64,000 bases of DNA from Adineta ricciae (GCA_905250025.1 CAJNOJ010000390.1:20279-84278), one strand, 5' to 3'. Shown: positions 45,341 through 57,302, counted from the stretch's first letter. Translations and numbers: made by a program. The notes: generated by a model from the sequence alone, not told the origin.

Positions 45341-47300
45341 TTAAAAAGGTTTCCGAAATAAGTTTTTAGCGCCGTGGTTGTCATGGTGATGATTCGGTGC
45401 CTGAAATGAGTAAAAACTCACTAGTATCGTAATCATATTCAATACGATTTCTGTACTCACTCGTTCTTGAAGCCACAGATGAATACATTCAGGTAGTCCA
45501 AAGTTTTCTGGTGATGATTCAACTCGACATATTGCAACACAACGAAGTTGTCTTCTGATATCGTTAACAATGGAATCAGAGCGAAATTCTGAAGCTATCG
45601 TCGGTTTTTTAACTGATTTATGAATGGTGAATGAAATGTTCCTCAGTCCTTTGAACTTCCCGGTAATATCAATGATATCCGATCTTGATTTTATAACCCA
45701 CTTCTTGATGTGTTCCACACAAGGAAATAAATCGCTTAGTTTTTCAACAACATCGACATTTTCTTTCGGAAAGCGACAGCTGTGAAATTGCAATGTACGA
45801 ATTTGTTTCAACTCTAAACCACGTATATACAAAATTGCTGTTATCGCAGACTCATTTGAGTCATCTTTAAAACTTAGCGTATGCAATTTTGGCATATGAT
45901 GTTGCATATGTTTCAATAAATGACAAGAACTGGAAGAGATCCATAAATATTCCACGTGATTAAAGTTTATGAACGACGCTAAGCTCTCCCAACTATCGTC
46001 CCAATACAATTCAAGAGTTTTGACTGAAGCAAATCGAAAGTTATTGCTGAGAGATACTCTTCCACGAACCATCGATCTTTGAGGTTGATAGAGAATTGTG
46101 CTATTTAGTATCGTTGAATAGACAAATGAATCGGAGGATATTTTCATAAACGACAGATTCAAGCCGGAAATTGTGAATATAAATTCATCATGATAAGCAA
46201 CGAACCAACGTTTTTCCTCAGTCCAAAAAGGTGTTCGGAAAGAATCTAGATGCATTTCATTCACTTTATTTTTTGGGCGAAGTTTAAAATTGAACGTGGA
46301 CAATGATTGAGTAATCGATTGCCAACGATATCCATCGATCATATCTATATCAACGTGTTGAAAGCAAACTTTGATTGTGAAGTGAATTAAATTCGGGAAA
46401 CTTCGTAAAAACTGTTCTATTTCGTCCATTGACATAAGAACATCTACAAGAATCGTTTATAGTCGATCTGTCAGAGATAAGTGAATATCGATGAAACGCA
46501 TTCTTACTAGAACTTATCACACTAAGTTGTCTCAGGGAATAACATGGCTGATTTCTTACAAAATTGTGCAGAGTTCCGAGATGGAAGGTAAAGGACTTAA
46601 GCTGAGGAGCATGCTGAAAAACTCCGTTCATATTCGATGTTAATGAACCAAAATTCGATTTTAAATGAAGTAAATTTGGAAAATGCATCGATGCTAGTTC
46701 TTCTGAATAAATTGTGCATAAATATGTTAGTTGAAGGAATATTTCAGCACAAAGTTGGTGTAAAAATGGATAAAGGTTCTTATATTGGATATTTTCTGTA
46801 TCTGCATATACAATATGCATTTTCTCTGTGCTGGAACTCCCAAATGAAAGCGAATGTAATCGTTTTAATTTAGATAAACTAGATAATATTTGATATAGTG
46901 ATGCATATTTAATATTTATCAATGAGAGTGATCGAAGACTTGTGAGTCGACCGATTTGAAAGTACGAGAGAAACTGTTCGAACTGATACGGACTCTCATT
47001 TTGATCGGAAAGGATCAATGAAATGACTTGTTCAAATTGAATCGATCGACGAAGACGATCAAAGTCGAATTTTTGAATGGATTGAAAGTTGATCCGATAT
47101 TTAGAATAAGAAAGCAGAACTGAAGTAGTTCGATCGTTAAGGTTTGCGAATGAAAAGAAAATTTCATGTGCCCATAAGTAATCAAATATCAAGTGAAATA
47201 TTTCAGTCGGTAATCGATCCAATAAACTGTGTTGATCTTTCATAATTGTATGGTAAGAACTTGCGCTGCTTTTCTCAGCACGAGAAATAGTACTTATCAT
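45341..47300 (-). CDS. F-box protein with LRR-like C-terminus, copy 1
   Basis: Exons 47300-46508, 46443-45461 and 45400-45341; introns 64 and 60 bp, GT-AG, giving 611 residues. ATG 47300 is the first in-frame ATG; the frame is open slightly upstream without one. Residues ~20-60 hold the F-box (LLDRLPTEIFHLIFDYLW), expected to bind Skp1 in an SCF ubiquitin ligase. The remainder has irregular leucine-rich units that would select substrate. The 60-bp last intron is a multiple of three without stops, so its retention would add 20 residues. A similar copy lies at 54475-56436. Substrate unknown. Confidence 0.85.
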
Positions 47301-47428
47301 TGTTTCAACAAAAGAAGAACGTGAAAGCACGAAATAACTTTATAGATTCAAAGTTTTATTCAAAATATTATTTATTTTTATATTCGTATGACATTTTTTG
47401 TTCATAAGTCAATTGAATAATCTGTGAA

Positions 47429-48415
47429 CTAAGTAATTTTTGTTATTTTCCATAACTGTGTAGGAGAGTTGTTAGTTTTAGCAAGCATGATCTGATTCTC
47501 AGGTCTTCCATCATCGACAACAGCAAGAGATTTATCATTTCCGAGCCACAGTGTTGTCAAACGATAAAATCCATTTCCAACAAAAGTAATTTTCCAAGAT
47601 TGTCCACTACAATTACCACTTTTATCAAGTATAAGATTATCATAATTTTTTCCATCATTAACAACATCAAGCGATTTACCATCACCTTGCCATTGCGTAG
47701 TTAAACGATAATATCCATTATCAACTGGAGTTATTTTCCAATATTGACCACTGTAATTGCCACTTGTAGCAAGTTTAAGTTCCTTATTACTTTTTTCATC
47801 ATTGACAACATCAAGAGATTTATTAATGCCTTTCCATTGCGTCGTGAAACGATAATAATAGCCTGAATCAAAATCTTGTTCTTCATCATGTTCATCTTCG
47901 TTGTTTTGAGCGAAACTCAAAGGTTTCATATCTTTAAAACAATCCAATTTATTTCCGACTAACATGTGAATTTCACTAATCAATTGTTCGATTCTTAAAT
48001 CCATATTTGTGTCAATATCACGAAAATCAATCCATTTATGTCCTGTTATAGTAAATCCCAACCAACCAGTTGGTTTCCAATTTGGCACTAATCGGATTGG
48101 AATGATGCAAACACCTTGTTCTTTCCCATAAGTTAATTCATCTTTACATGCAACACTATCTTGGTATTTTGGTGTTAAAAAACAACATATAGCTACTGCT
48201 TTTTCTACTCCTGCTGCCATGCTTCAATATAAGAAACAAAAATCAATCACATTGCTTTTTGTAAAAGTTTACCTCTCGCTCAAATGTCCTTTCATTCCTC
48301 CATGAATATCCATCCATAGGGGAATATTCTTTTCACTCAGCCGATGATATACTTCATTTACAAGTTTTTGATTGTCCCATTGGTAGGATAACATTACATG
48401 ACTTTTAGGTAACAT
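47429..48415 (-). CDS. TIR domain fused to ricin-type lectin
   Basis: Exons 48415-48273 and 48221-47429 with a 51-bp intron, 311 residues. Residues ~6-115 form a TIR domain: HVMLSYQWDNQ strand, PLWMDIHGG loop, CCFLTPKYQDS and CKDELTYG. The Glu of CKDEL (residue 76) lies where NADase TIRs such as SARM1 have their catalytic Glu. An acidic linker follows. Then come three beta-trefoil repeats with Q-x-W motifs (SGQYWKI, SGQSWKI, PTQLWKI), the ricin-B carbohydrate-binding fold. There is no signal peptide, so it is probably a cytosolic sensor or effector. The first exon is only found by splicing. The other copy at 56639-57302 is broken. Confidence 0.88.
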
Positions 48416-49989
48416 TTTGTTTCTATAAAGAAACTTCAATATAGGATGAGATAAAAGCCACGAGGAAAGTTTTACAAATTCTCATTGCAATGTTATTTAC
48501 CTCCTCTTTACGTGGGTCGATTTACTCTTGCAACAAGTTTGAAAAGTATGAGTGTCGCTACAAAAACAGTTCTTTTTTATTCTCTTTCTGGTAGCGAACA
48601 CGAGATGGACACCAAGGAAACCAGAGAAAAACAAGCAGAATAATAACCATATTTTTTTTGTAAAGAACAAAATGAATAAAAATCTCAAACTATGTTTCTG
48701 TCGTGTAAAAATCTTTGTTTATTTAATGTCAACTCACTGGCATTTCATGATTATACCTGATTTTCATCAAACCGAATTATTTTTCTATTAACATTAAAAA
48801 GAAAAATGAATCAAATATTAACCTACATTCAATTTGCTGGATGAAATCTTTTTGGATCAAAAGTAAATGAATGTCGGTCGAGTCGAAAATTCTATCATTC
48901 TTATATTCATAAATTGCACAACTAACTTGTAACACTTACATGTACATTTTCGTTCTACTCTATGGTTTTTATATGGCGTGCATTTATTTGAGCAATAGAA
49001 AAAAATCATTTTTGGGTATTTTTTAACTATGAAACGATTAATAAATAATTCATCAAGTAACAATATTAAGTTTACATTTTAACAATATGAAAAAGAAAAT
49101 TTTCCTGTTTTCACTTGTACTATGAGCCATAAGAAAAATGAAAATGAACAATTTATTTATTATTGTAGGAATAGAATACAGCTTTCCTTGTTTTCGATGA
49201 TCTGGCCTACTTCCACATTTTTTGTTTCTGACGGACGTTTGCAATATTTTAATCGTATACACATCCCGGTGACATACTTGCAAACATAATTCCTAAGAAA
49301 TGATGGACAACTGCACGTTCTCATTCTCCATTCTTCAGGATTGTCCGATTTGCATGCGCACTATATATGAAAATAAATAGACTTGAACGTATTGGACAAA
49401 TTAGATCTACAATTTCCATAACGATTTACTTCGTTATCTGTAATTTCAATTTCATCGTTCTCAGGTATATAACGAATTGTTCGATTACCCTTCAGATAGA
49501 TACAAACCCTTTGTTTAGCTTGACCCAATTGTACTCATCAGTACAATACGATAATGCGATTTGAAGTTACTTTTCGATTTTTTTCTAAGAAGACGCAGTT
49601 CGTATACGCGTAAACAAGATGGGAAATTTTAACCCTTTGGTTACGGGTGACCTATATATAGGCATTGAACTTTTGTAAGTATTGTCTTCGATATAACGTC
49701 GTTTGGACTTTATCAAAAGAACTACTGTATCTTTCTCTTACTCTAACAAAAGAATTGCGTCATTTTGCGTAATACCTTCTATATATATTCTCTTTTGCGT
49801 TCTCACATATCGACTAGTGGCGGAGCCAGGATTTTATGGTGTGCTGGATCTTCGTTTCAGAGCATGGGTCCCACTTAAAACTCATGGATGATAATATTGG
49901 TGGCAAACTATGAGTTTCTATCGAGTAATTTTTGCAATCGAAGTTTGCCAAAAAAATTAGCATTTTCCTGAGCCCCCCCAGAAAATCTT
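48416..49989. other. Intergenic region with transposon-end-like motifs
   Basis: No gene supported. A TTAACCCTTTGG motif followed by an ATATATAGG stretch at 49629-49662 resembles a piggyBac-type terminus. GTGGCGGAGCCAGGATTT at about 49815-49832 resembles ends of non-autonomous DNA transposons. No partner terminus was found for either. Confidence 0.45.
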
Positions 49990-50167
49990 CAGTACTGTTA
50001 ACAGTGTCTCATTTTTGAAAATGCTGTAGAAAGCTACATCAAATTTCATCGACAGATTTCAAATTTCATTCAAAAATGCATTTTTGAATGAAATTTGAAA
50101 TCTGTCGATGAAATTTGATGTAGCTTTCTACAGCATTTTCAAAAATGAGACACTGTTAACAGTACTG
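49990..50167. repeat. Perfect 178-bp palindrome
   Basis: The left arm 49990-50078 is the exact reverse complement of 50079-50167, without a spacer, centred on TGCA. It ends directly at the N at 50168. It could be a fold-back element, or a fold-back artefact at a contig end. Confidence 0.9.
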
Positions 50168-50168
50168 N
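50168..50168. other. Single-N contig join
   Basis: Separates the palindrome from a tandem array. As at the other Ns, the sequence on the two sides is unrelated. Confidence 0.85.
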
Positions 50169-50503
50169 CTTTGAAGTACTTCGGAGACTTATACATTTAT
50201 TCAGGGTGGACATATCTCATTTTGAGTGTGAAGTACTTTGAAGTACTTCGGAGACTTATATCTTTATTCAGGGTGGACATATCTCATTTTGAGTGTGAAG
50301 TACTTTGAAGTACTTCAGAGACTTATACATTTATTCAGGGTGGACATATCTCATTTTGAGTGTGAAGTACTTTGAAGTACTTCGGAGACTTATACATTTA
50401 TTCAGAGTGGACATATCTCATTTTGAGTGTGAAGTACTTCGAAGTACTTCAGAGACTTATATCTTTATGCATGATGGAGACATGTCATTTGGTGTCCGAA
50501 CTA
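50169..50503. repeat. 67-bp tandem array
   Basis: Units start at 50169, 50236, 50303, 50370 and 50437; the first four are nearly identical and the fifth decays. The unit begins CTTTGAAGTACTTCGGAGAC and contains the palindrome AAGTACTT at the junction. The array touches the N, so its true length is unknown. Confidence 0.92.
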
Positions 50504-51367
50504 GTTTGAAGTAGTTTAGAGGTTTGTACGTGCTTAGCTGGTGGAGTTGTCTTCTGTGCGTTGGAAAGCATTCGGAAATTGGTAGGTAATTATATGGTTA
50601 TTGATATGGAAATATGTGGCGGTGCTTTATTGAGGTGCGGGTGTAGAGAGAAGGATATCGCTGGATCGGAAATCAACTTGGGTGTCCCAGAAATGGAGTT
50701 TAAGTGTGAATGTGGGGTTTTTGTTGCTGGAACATTATGGAAAATGGTGGATGCGGCAGTGAAGTAGCCGGAATGTGAAGGAGAAGGATGGATCCGATGT
50801 GACAGATGTCGGAATAGGCCGGATTGTGGCGGAAGCGATGGTCGGTGTGTTTTTGAGGTTCCTGTTGTCGGAAGTTGGGATGGAAAGTGGGATACGGTAT
50901 GCGGATGTCGCCTGATGTTGTGGGAGCCGGCTGTATGAGGTTCGTACTAATTTCACCGACAGGATGTTGGTGAGTTTGCACGTTTCCCGCTGAAGATGTT
51001 CGTTGGAAGGTATAGGAAAAGCTTCGTGAACTGTCTTGTCAGGACCCGCCTTCTGGAAATGCTAAGGAACAGTGTGAATCCGGCCAAAGGCTACGGCTGG
51101 AACGGGTAGCAAGTAGTCATTTATGATTGCATGAGGATCCGCTGGTAGGAATACGACATAATGATAGCGACTCTGACTGGCGGGAATGATTGGAACAGAT
51201 CGGAAAGTTCCGCATGAAGTCCGGCCGGAATACGGCGCCAAAGAACCGGTAAAGTTCCGTTGCTTTCCAGTTGCTTTCCGACATGGAACCGGCTGGTTTG
51301 TATGGGTTTCCGATGTTTTCCGTCTCGGTTCCATTCTGGTTCCGGTGGTTGGAACGATCGACCTGGG
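50504..51367. other. GC-richer, strand-asymmetric island
   Basis: Composition rises to roughly half G+C, against about a third elsewhere. It is G-rich on the plus strand in 50500-51000, with many TTCCGG/CCGGAA words in 51150-51350. No frame longer than about 110 codons and none with a recognisable domain. Absent from the other copy of block C. Confidence 0.6.
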
Positions 51368-51520
51368 CGCTTGTCATAGAAATATATTTCATTACGATTT
51401 TGTAATAAATTTGACAAGAAATCTTTTGATAAAAAAACTCTTTTTTCCATGTCTAAAACTAGCGAAAAAAAAACAGGAAGGTCTATTTATTCTGCTCCAC
51501 CCGTTAGTTTAATTTTTGTC

Positions 51521-52250
51521 TTACACGATATCGATAGATATTATCTCACAGTGACTTCGATTGATCGACATTATACGGTCATATCATCGAATACATCATT
51601 ACAAGAATGAAGCATACGTCGTTTAGCTTATCGATCAATTGCTGCAATAAAATTAATCTGATTACTTGCTAGGCTACTGTTATCTATGTTAGCACAGGTA
51701 CGTAACATAGAGAAACCTTTATCCAGTCCAACGCAGATGGCCCGAAAGATTGTCTATTGACTATTTTAATTTTGCCTGATATCCTTTGCTTTTACTCAGA
51801 ATATTAAAAATATAATAATTCGCTCAGGTGTTTATTTATACCGACAGTATTTCGTCATTTCGCCTAAGTAAGAAATCAACAAATGGAAAATCTCTCTTCT
51901 CATTCTACGATGTTTAAACTAGACAGTAAACTGAACGTGCATATGAAGGCAGCAGATTAAGCTGTGGACGCATATTTGTCAGGTCATTTTTGAAAAGTGT
52001 CTAAGACATTTTCGATTACTGTTGTCACTAGCAGAAATTATTTCTTCCGATGACACAAAGAAGAAGAAAAACTGTACGTAGTGCTTCTTTATTTATTAAT
52101 TTTTTCATGTGACAAAACCAGTTCTTCCAGCAAGTGTTAAAATTGAATCAACGATCTTTGACAAAACAGAATAATGACTGCGACATTTTATTATCAGAAG
52201 ATACGGTCAAAGTCATTTGTTCGTTCATCTATTCAGTGGTAAGATTATCC
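51521..52250. other. Upstream region of receptor, no gene
   Basis: Aligned with 41926-42792. The small frames seen in copy 1 carry stops here. Confidence 0.5.
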
Positions 52251-53213
52251 ATGTCTTCAATGACCAACGCACTCGCTGCATTAAGCTCAACACAATATTA
52301 TTTATTTCGATTCGTTTCTCCGGTTGTAATCTTTTTAGGCACTGTAGGTTGCATCATAAACCTAACGGTGTTTACTCAAAAACTCCTGAGAAAAAACACA
52401 TGTTCAGTGTATTTTATTGCATACAATATTGGTAACTTTATATACATTTATGCTGCGCCATTTTACGTAACATTGAACGTCGGCTATAGTATTGATGCGA
52501 GTATTCAATATCTGGTTCTTTGTCGTTTACGGTTTTATACCACAGTTCTGCTCAATTGTTTGTGCTCATTTTATTTAGTAATGGCTTCTATTGATCGAGT
52601 CTTAATCACTTCATCAAATGCTCGTACACGACAGAAAAGTACTCTTCGTATGGCTTATGTGTGTGTAATCGGAGGAAGCATATTTTGGGCGTTGTGTCAT
52701 TCTCACGTGTTGTTTTTAACAAATATCATACAAATTATTCCTAACGTTTTTCAATGCTATTCGGAACAAGGCATTTATCGAGTTTTTCTTAGTTACTATG
52801 TGCTTATCAAAGAAATTCTGACACTTGCATTACTTATAATGTGTGGATTGCGATCGGTAAAGAATATTCAACGTAGTGCACAGCGTATTGAAGATGCTAC
52901 TGGTGCACTTTCAAGGTCAGCTGCTGGAGGACATAGCACACATTCTACTGTAGCAAGAGACAGACAACTTGCATTTATGCTACTGATGGACATCCTGATC
53001 TATGGTTTATTCTGTTCAACCTTTGCGATTTTTCTTCTCTATCAACAAATAACACAATACGATGTGAAAAGTCCAGTGCAAATACAAATTGAAAGCATTG
53101 TTAGAAATCTTGCTCAATTCGCTGCGAGTATTCCAGTTTCTACAAGTTTTTATACGAATATGATAGCGTCGAAAACATTTCGAAATGAAGTTAAGAAAGT
53201 ATTTTCATCTTGA
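52251..53213 (+). CDS. 7TM receptor, copy 2 of block C
   Basis: About 320 residues from MSSMTNALAALSS with seven hydrophobic segments. It is nearly identical to 42793-43782, with about eleven replacements (for example LFHS/LCHS, IRRSVRR/IQRSAQR). A 39-bp deletion after KVFS fuses to the following G-rich element and stops the protein ten residues earlier. The receptor core is unaffected, so it could still function. Confidence 0.82.
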   Translation: MSSMTNALAALSSTQYYLFRFVSPVVIFLGTVGCIINLTVFTQKLLRKNTCSVYFIAYNIGNFIYIYAAPFYVTLNVGYSIDASIQYLVLCRLRFYTTVLLNCLCSFYLVMASIDRVLITSSNARTRQKSTLRMAYVCVIGGSIFWALCHSHVLFLTNIIQIIPNVFQCYSEQGIYRVFLSYYVLIKEILTLALLIMCGLRSVKNIQRSAQRIEDATGALSRSAAGGHSTHSTVARDRQLAFMLLMDILIYGLFCSTFAIFLLYQQITQYDVKSPVQIQIESIVRNLAQFAASIPVSTSFYTNMIASKTFRNEVKKVFSS

Positions 53214-53569
53214 GGATGAGGGTGATGGCGGAATCCCTTCGCTCCTCCCTTTTCCTTCTTATGGGCTGTATTTCTCGTGGGCCTACCAAAGAGAACAATC
53301 GGACGTTGCCTTTCTTTTTCTGTCTGTCTGTTATAACAAATTATGAAACGTTAATATATGTACACAATACTAATCCTCCGATCAACATTCATGAATCATT
53401 GTATAGAAGTAGCGTGTGTGTATGACGCAGATTTTGTTTTGTCCATTCAAGTATCGATTCTCAATGGCAATTGAGATATTGAGTATATAAAACTACGAGC
53501 ATTTGTCTCATTTTGTAGCGTGAAAATACATTTTTCTATATAGAATTACACAAATAAGCGTCAAGTTTC

Positions 53570-54134
53570 AATCATAATCAAACTTAATTTTGCTTCTATT
53601 CATTGATCGAACCCGTACTGTTTTGCAGTTTGGTACAGTTGAATTCTTGCGAGAATCGTTTAGCATGAAGTCAGAAAGGAATAACGGGTGATGTTGTGAT
53701 GACACATGGAAATCCTCTTCAATCAGTTGTTCTTGCACTCGATAGTCAATCGAATTTATACTTCGCCGATTAGCGTAATTATAATAGTATTTGGATGCGT
53801 CCAATGAACAGTACAGAGAATCAAATTCCCATTGCAATGGAATACTCAACCATATTAACGGAAACATAAGAACCGTCAATACTTCTTACTACTATCCAAT
53901 GGCGAGATATTAACCGTGTTAGATGGTCTTGCGCGAGTAGTATTAAGATTTTCATCTGACAGCCCAAACAATGGCGTTGTTGTTGCTGACGTTGATAGAA
54001 GATTATCCAATCCAACATGCTTTCTCGTAACGTCTGTTAACAATGTGCTCATCTTCAATCAAAATACAGATCTGTACGTGATATACAATCATCTGGAATT
54101 TTTCGTATATAAATGTCGCTTTTTTGTTCAATAA
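53570..54134 (+). pseudogene. NHL-repeat gene remnant, reduced copy
   Basis: Counterpart of 44146-45057. The blade ending in TAG near 53770 is retained (the later TGG is intact here). Most of the 201-codon stretch is deleted, leaving 53916-54134. Not a functional propeller. Confidence 0.6.
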
Positions 54135-54474
54135 AAACAACGTTCAAGCACAACTACTGGTAAAGTGAGAGTGTGGAAAGCTCCTGAAATATGATACTGG
54201 TGACCATGTAATTTCAGGATAAGTTTTAGAAAACAATGGTTGACGATGATCATCCGATGACAGAAAAGAATGAAAATTCACGAATAATGCGATCGTTTGG
54301 TGATAAACACACAGTTCGCCATGAAACTCAGGAATAATATCATCCTTTTTACTCATTTAACTGGCTGAGGAAAAATTTCGTCAAATGAATTTAATATATT
54401 TATGTAGTTCAGAATCTAACGATCGTCTCGGTTAAATGAAAGTTAACTGTGTTTTGAAAAGACCTGCGAATGGC

Positions 54475-56436
54475 TTAAAAAGGTTTTCGAAATAAGTTTT
54501 TAGCGCCGTAGTTGCCATGGTGATGATTCGGTGCCTGAAATGAGTAAAAACTCACAAGTATTGTAATCATATTCAATACGATTTCTGCACTCACTCGTTC
54601 TTGAGGCCACAGATGAATACATTCAGGTAGTCCAAAGTTTTCCGATGATGGTTCAACTCGACATATTACAACACAACGAAGATGTCTCCTGATATCGTGA
54701 ACAATGGAATCAGAGCGAAATTCTGAAGCTATCGTCGGTTTTTTAACTGACTTCTGAATAGTGAATGAAATGCTTCTTAGTTCTTTGAACTTTCCGATAA
54801 TATCAATGATATCCGATCTTGATTTGATAATCCATTTCTTGATGTGTTCGGCACAAGGAAATAAATCGCTTAGTTTTCCAACAACATCGACATTTTCTTT
54901 CGGAAAGCGACATCTATGAAATTGCAATGTGCGAATTTGTTTCAACTCTAAACCACGTATATACAAAATTGCTGTTATCGCAGACTCATTCGAGTCATCT
55001 AAAAAACTTAGCGTATGCAATTTCGGCATATGATGTTGTATATGTTTCAATAAATGACAAGAAGTGGAAGAGATCCATAAATGTTCCACGTGATTAAAGT
55101 TATTGAACGATGCTAAACTCTCCCAACTATCGTCCCAATACAATTCAAGACTTTTCACTGTAGCAAATCGAAAGTCATTGGCGAGAGATGCTCTTCCACG
55201 AACGATCGATTTTTGAGGTTGATAGAGAATTGTACTATTTGGTATCGTTGAATAGATGAATGAATCGGAGGATATTTTCATAAACGATAGATTCGAGTCG
55301 GTAATTGTGAATATGAATTCATCATGATAAGCGACGAACCAACGTTTTTCCTCAGTCCAAAAAGGTGTTCGGAATGAATCCAGATGCATTTGATTGACTT
55401 TATTTTTTGGGCGAAGTTTAAAATTGAACGTGGATAATGATTGAGTAATCGATTGCCAACGATGTCCATCGATCATATCTATATCAACGTGTTGAGACGA
55501 AACTTTGATTGTGAAGTGAATTAAATTCGGAAAACTTCGTAAAAACTGTTCTATTTCGTCCATTGACATAAGAACATCTACAAAAATCGTTTATATAGTC
55601 GATCTGTTAGAGATAAGTGAATATCGATGAAACGCATTCTTACTAGCACTTATCACACTGAGTTGTCTCAGGGAATAACATGGCTGATTTCTGACAAAAT
55701 TGTGCAGAGTTCCGAGATGGAAGGTAAAGGACTTAAGCTGAGGAGCACGCTGAAAAATTCCGTCCAGATTCGATGTTAATGAACCAAAATTCAATTTTAA
55801 ATGAAGTAAATTTGGAAAATGCATCGATGCTAATTCTTGTGAATAAATTGTGCATAGATATGTCAGTTGAAGGAATATTTCAGCACAAAGTTTGTGTAAA
55901 AGTGGATAAAGGTTCTTGTATTGTATTTCTTCTGTATCTTCATATAAAATATTCATTTTCTCTGTGCTGGAATTGCCAAATGAAAGCGAACGTAATCGTT
56001 TCAGTTTAGATAAACTAGGTAGTATTTGATATAGTGATGTATATCCAATCTTTATCAATGAGAGTGATCGAAGATTTGTGAGTCGACCGATTTGAAAGTA
56101 CGAGAGAAATTGTTCGGACTGGTACGGACTATCATTTTGATCGGAAAGGATCAATGAAATGACTTGTTCAGATTGAATTGATCGACAAAGACGATCAAAG
56201 TCGGATTTTTGAATGGATTGAAAGTTGATCTGATATTTAGAATAAGAAAGCAGAATTGAAGTAGTTCGATCGCTAAGATTTGCGAATGAAAAGAAAATTT
56301 CATGTGCCCACAAGTAATCAAATATCAAGTGAAATATTTCAGTCGGTAATCGATCGAATAAATTGTGTTGATCTTTCATAATTGTACGGTAAGAACTTGC
56401 GCTGTTTTTCTCAGCACGAGAAATAGTACTTATCAT
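54475..56436 (-). CDS. F-box protein with LRR-like C-terminus, copy 2
   Basis: Exons 56436-55644, 55577-54595 and 54534-54475; introns 66 and 60 bp. 611 residues, the same length as the other copy, with scattered replacements and no lesion. The F-box (LFDRLPTEIFHLIFDYLW) and leucine-rich remainder are retained. The last intron is again 60 bp and stop-free. Immediately upstream, the sequence to 56529 replaces the copy-1 leader and is open but lacks an ATG. Likely an SCF substrate adaptor. Confidence 0.85.
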
Positions 56437-56638
56437 TGTTTCAACAAAAGAAAATATGTGACAACACTTTTCTTGGGAGTCAGAGTGAAGATAAGGATCC
56501 GAATGGTTGTGCTCAACCACTTGTTCCAAAGCGAAAGGACGAAATAAATTTATAGATTCAAAGTTCTATTCAAAATATTATCTATTTTTATATTCACATG
56601 ACATTTTTCGTTCATAAGTCAATTGAATAATCTGTGAA

Positions 56639-57302
56639 CTAAGTAGTTTTTGTTATTTTCCATAACTGTGTAGGAGAGTTGTTAGTTTCAGCAAGCATGA
56701 TCTGATTCTCAGGTCTTCCATCATTGACAGCAGCAACAGATTCATCATCACCTTGCCATTGTGTTGTGAAACGATAATAATAGCCTGAATCAAAATCTTG
56801 TTCTTCGTTGTTTTGAGTGAAACTCAAAGGTTTCATATCTTTAAAATAATCTAGTTTATTTTCGGCTAACATGTGAATTTCACTAATCAATTGTTCGATT
56901 CTTAAATCCATATTTGTGTCAATATCACGAAAATCGATCCATTTATGTCCTGTTATAGTAAATCCCAACCAACCAGTTGGTTTCCAGTTCGGCACTAACC
57001 GGATTGGAATGATACAAACACCTTAGATCTTTTCCATAAGTTAATTCATCTTTACATGCAACACTATCTTGGTATTTTGGTGTTAAAAAACAACATATAG
57101 TTGCTGCTTTTTCTATTCCTGCTGCCATGCTTCAATATAAGAAACAGAAATCAGTCACATTACTTTTTGTAAAAGTTTACCTCTCGCTCAAATGTCCTTT
57201 CATTCCTCGATGAATATCCATCCATAGGGGAATATTTTTTTCACTCAGCCGATGATATGCTTCATTTACAAGTTTTTGATTGTCCCATTGGTACGATAAC
57301 AT
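56639..57302 (-). pseudogene. TIR-lectin gene, broken copy
   Basis: Exon parts 57302-57181 and 57129-56639. Compared with 47429-48415: a 21-bp in-frame deletion removes seven residues at the TIR N-terminus, between two ATGTTA repeats. One extra base in the second exon (near 57025) shifts the frame just after DELTYGK. Two of the three lectin repeats are gone. The 3' frame remains open but is out of register with the TIR part, so it is most likely non-functional. Confidence 0.82.

Larger units (their letters stand above)
41770..48670. repeat. Homologous block C, copy 1
   Basis: 7TM receptor, NHL remnant, F-box gene and TIR-lectin gene in the same order and orientation as 51368-57551. Homology begins inside the inverted-repeat arm and ends abruptly at the other side. 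The two copies lie on contigs separated by the N at 50168. Confidence 0.88.

Noticed and set aside
50169..50503. CRISPR-like array
   Set aside because: Units are contiguous 67-mers without unique spacers, in a eukaryotic context.
50700..51512. Frames of 70-110 codons in the GC-rich island
   Set aside because: Several overlap on both strands as expected from low stop density in GC-rich DNA; none has a recognisable motif.
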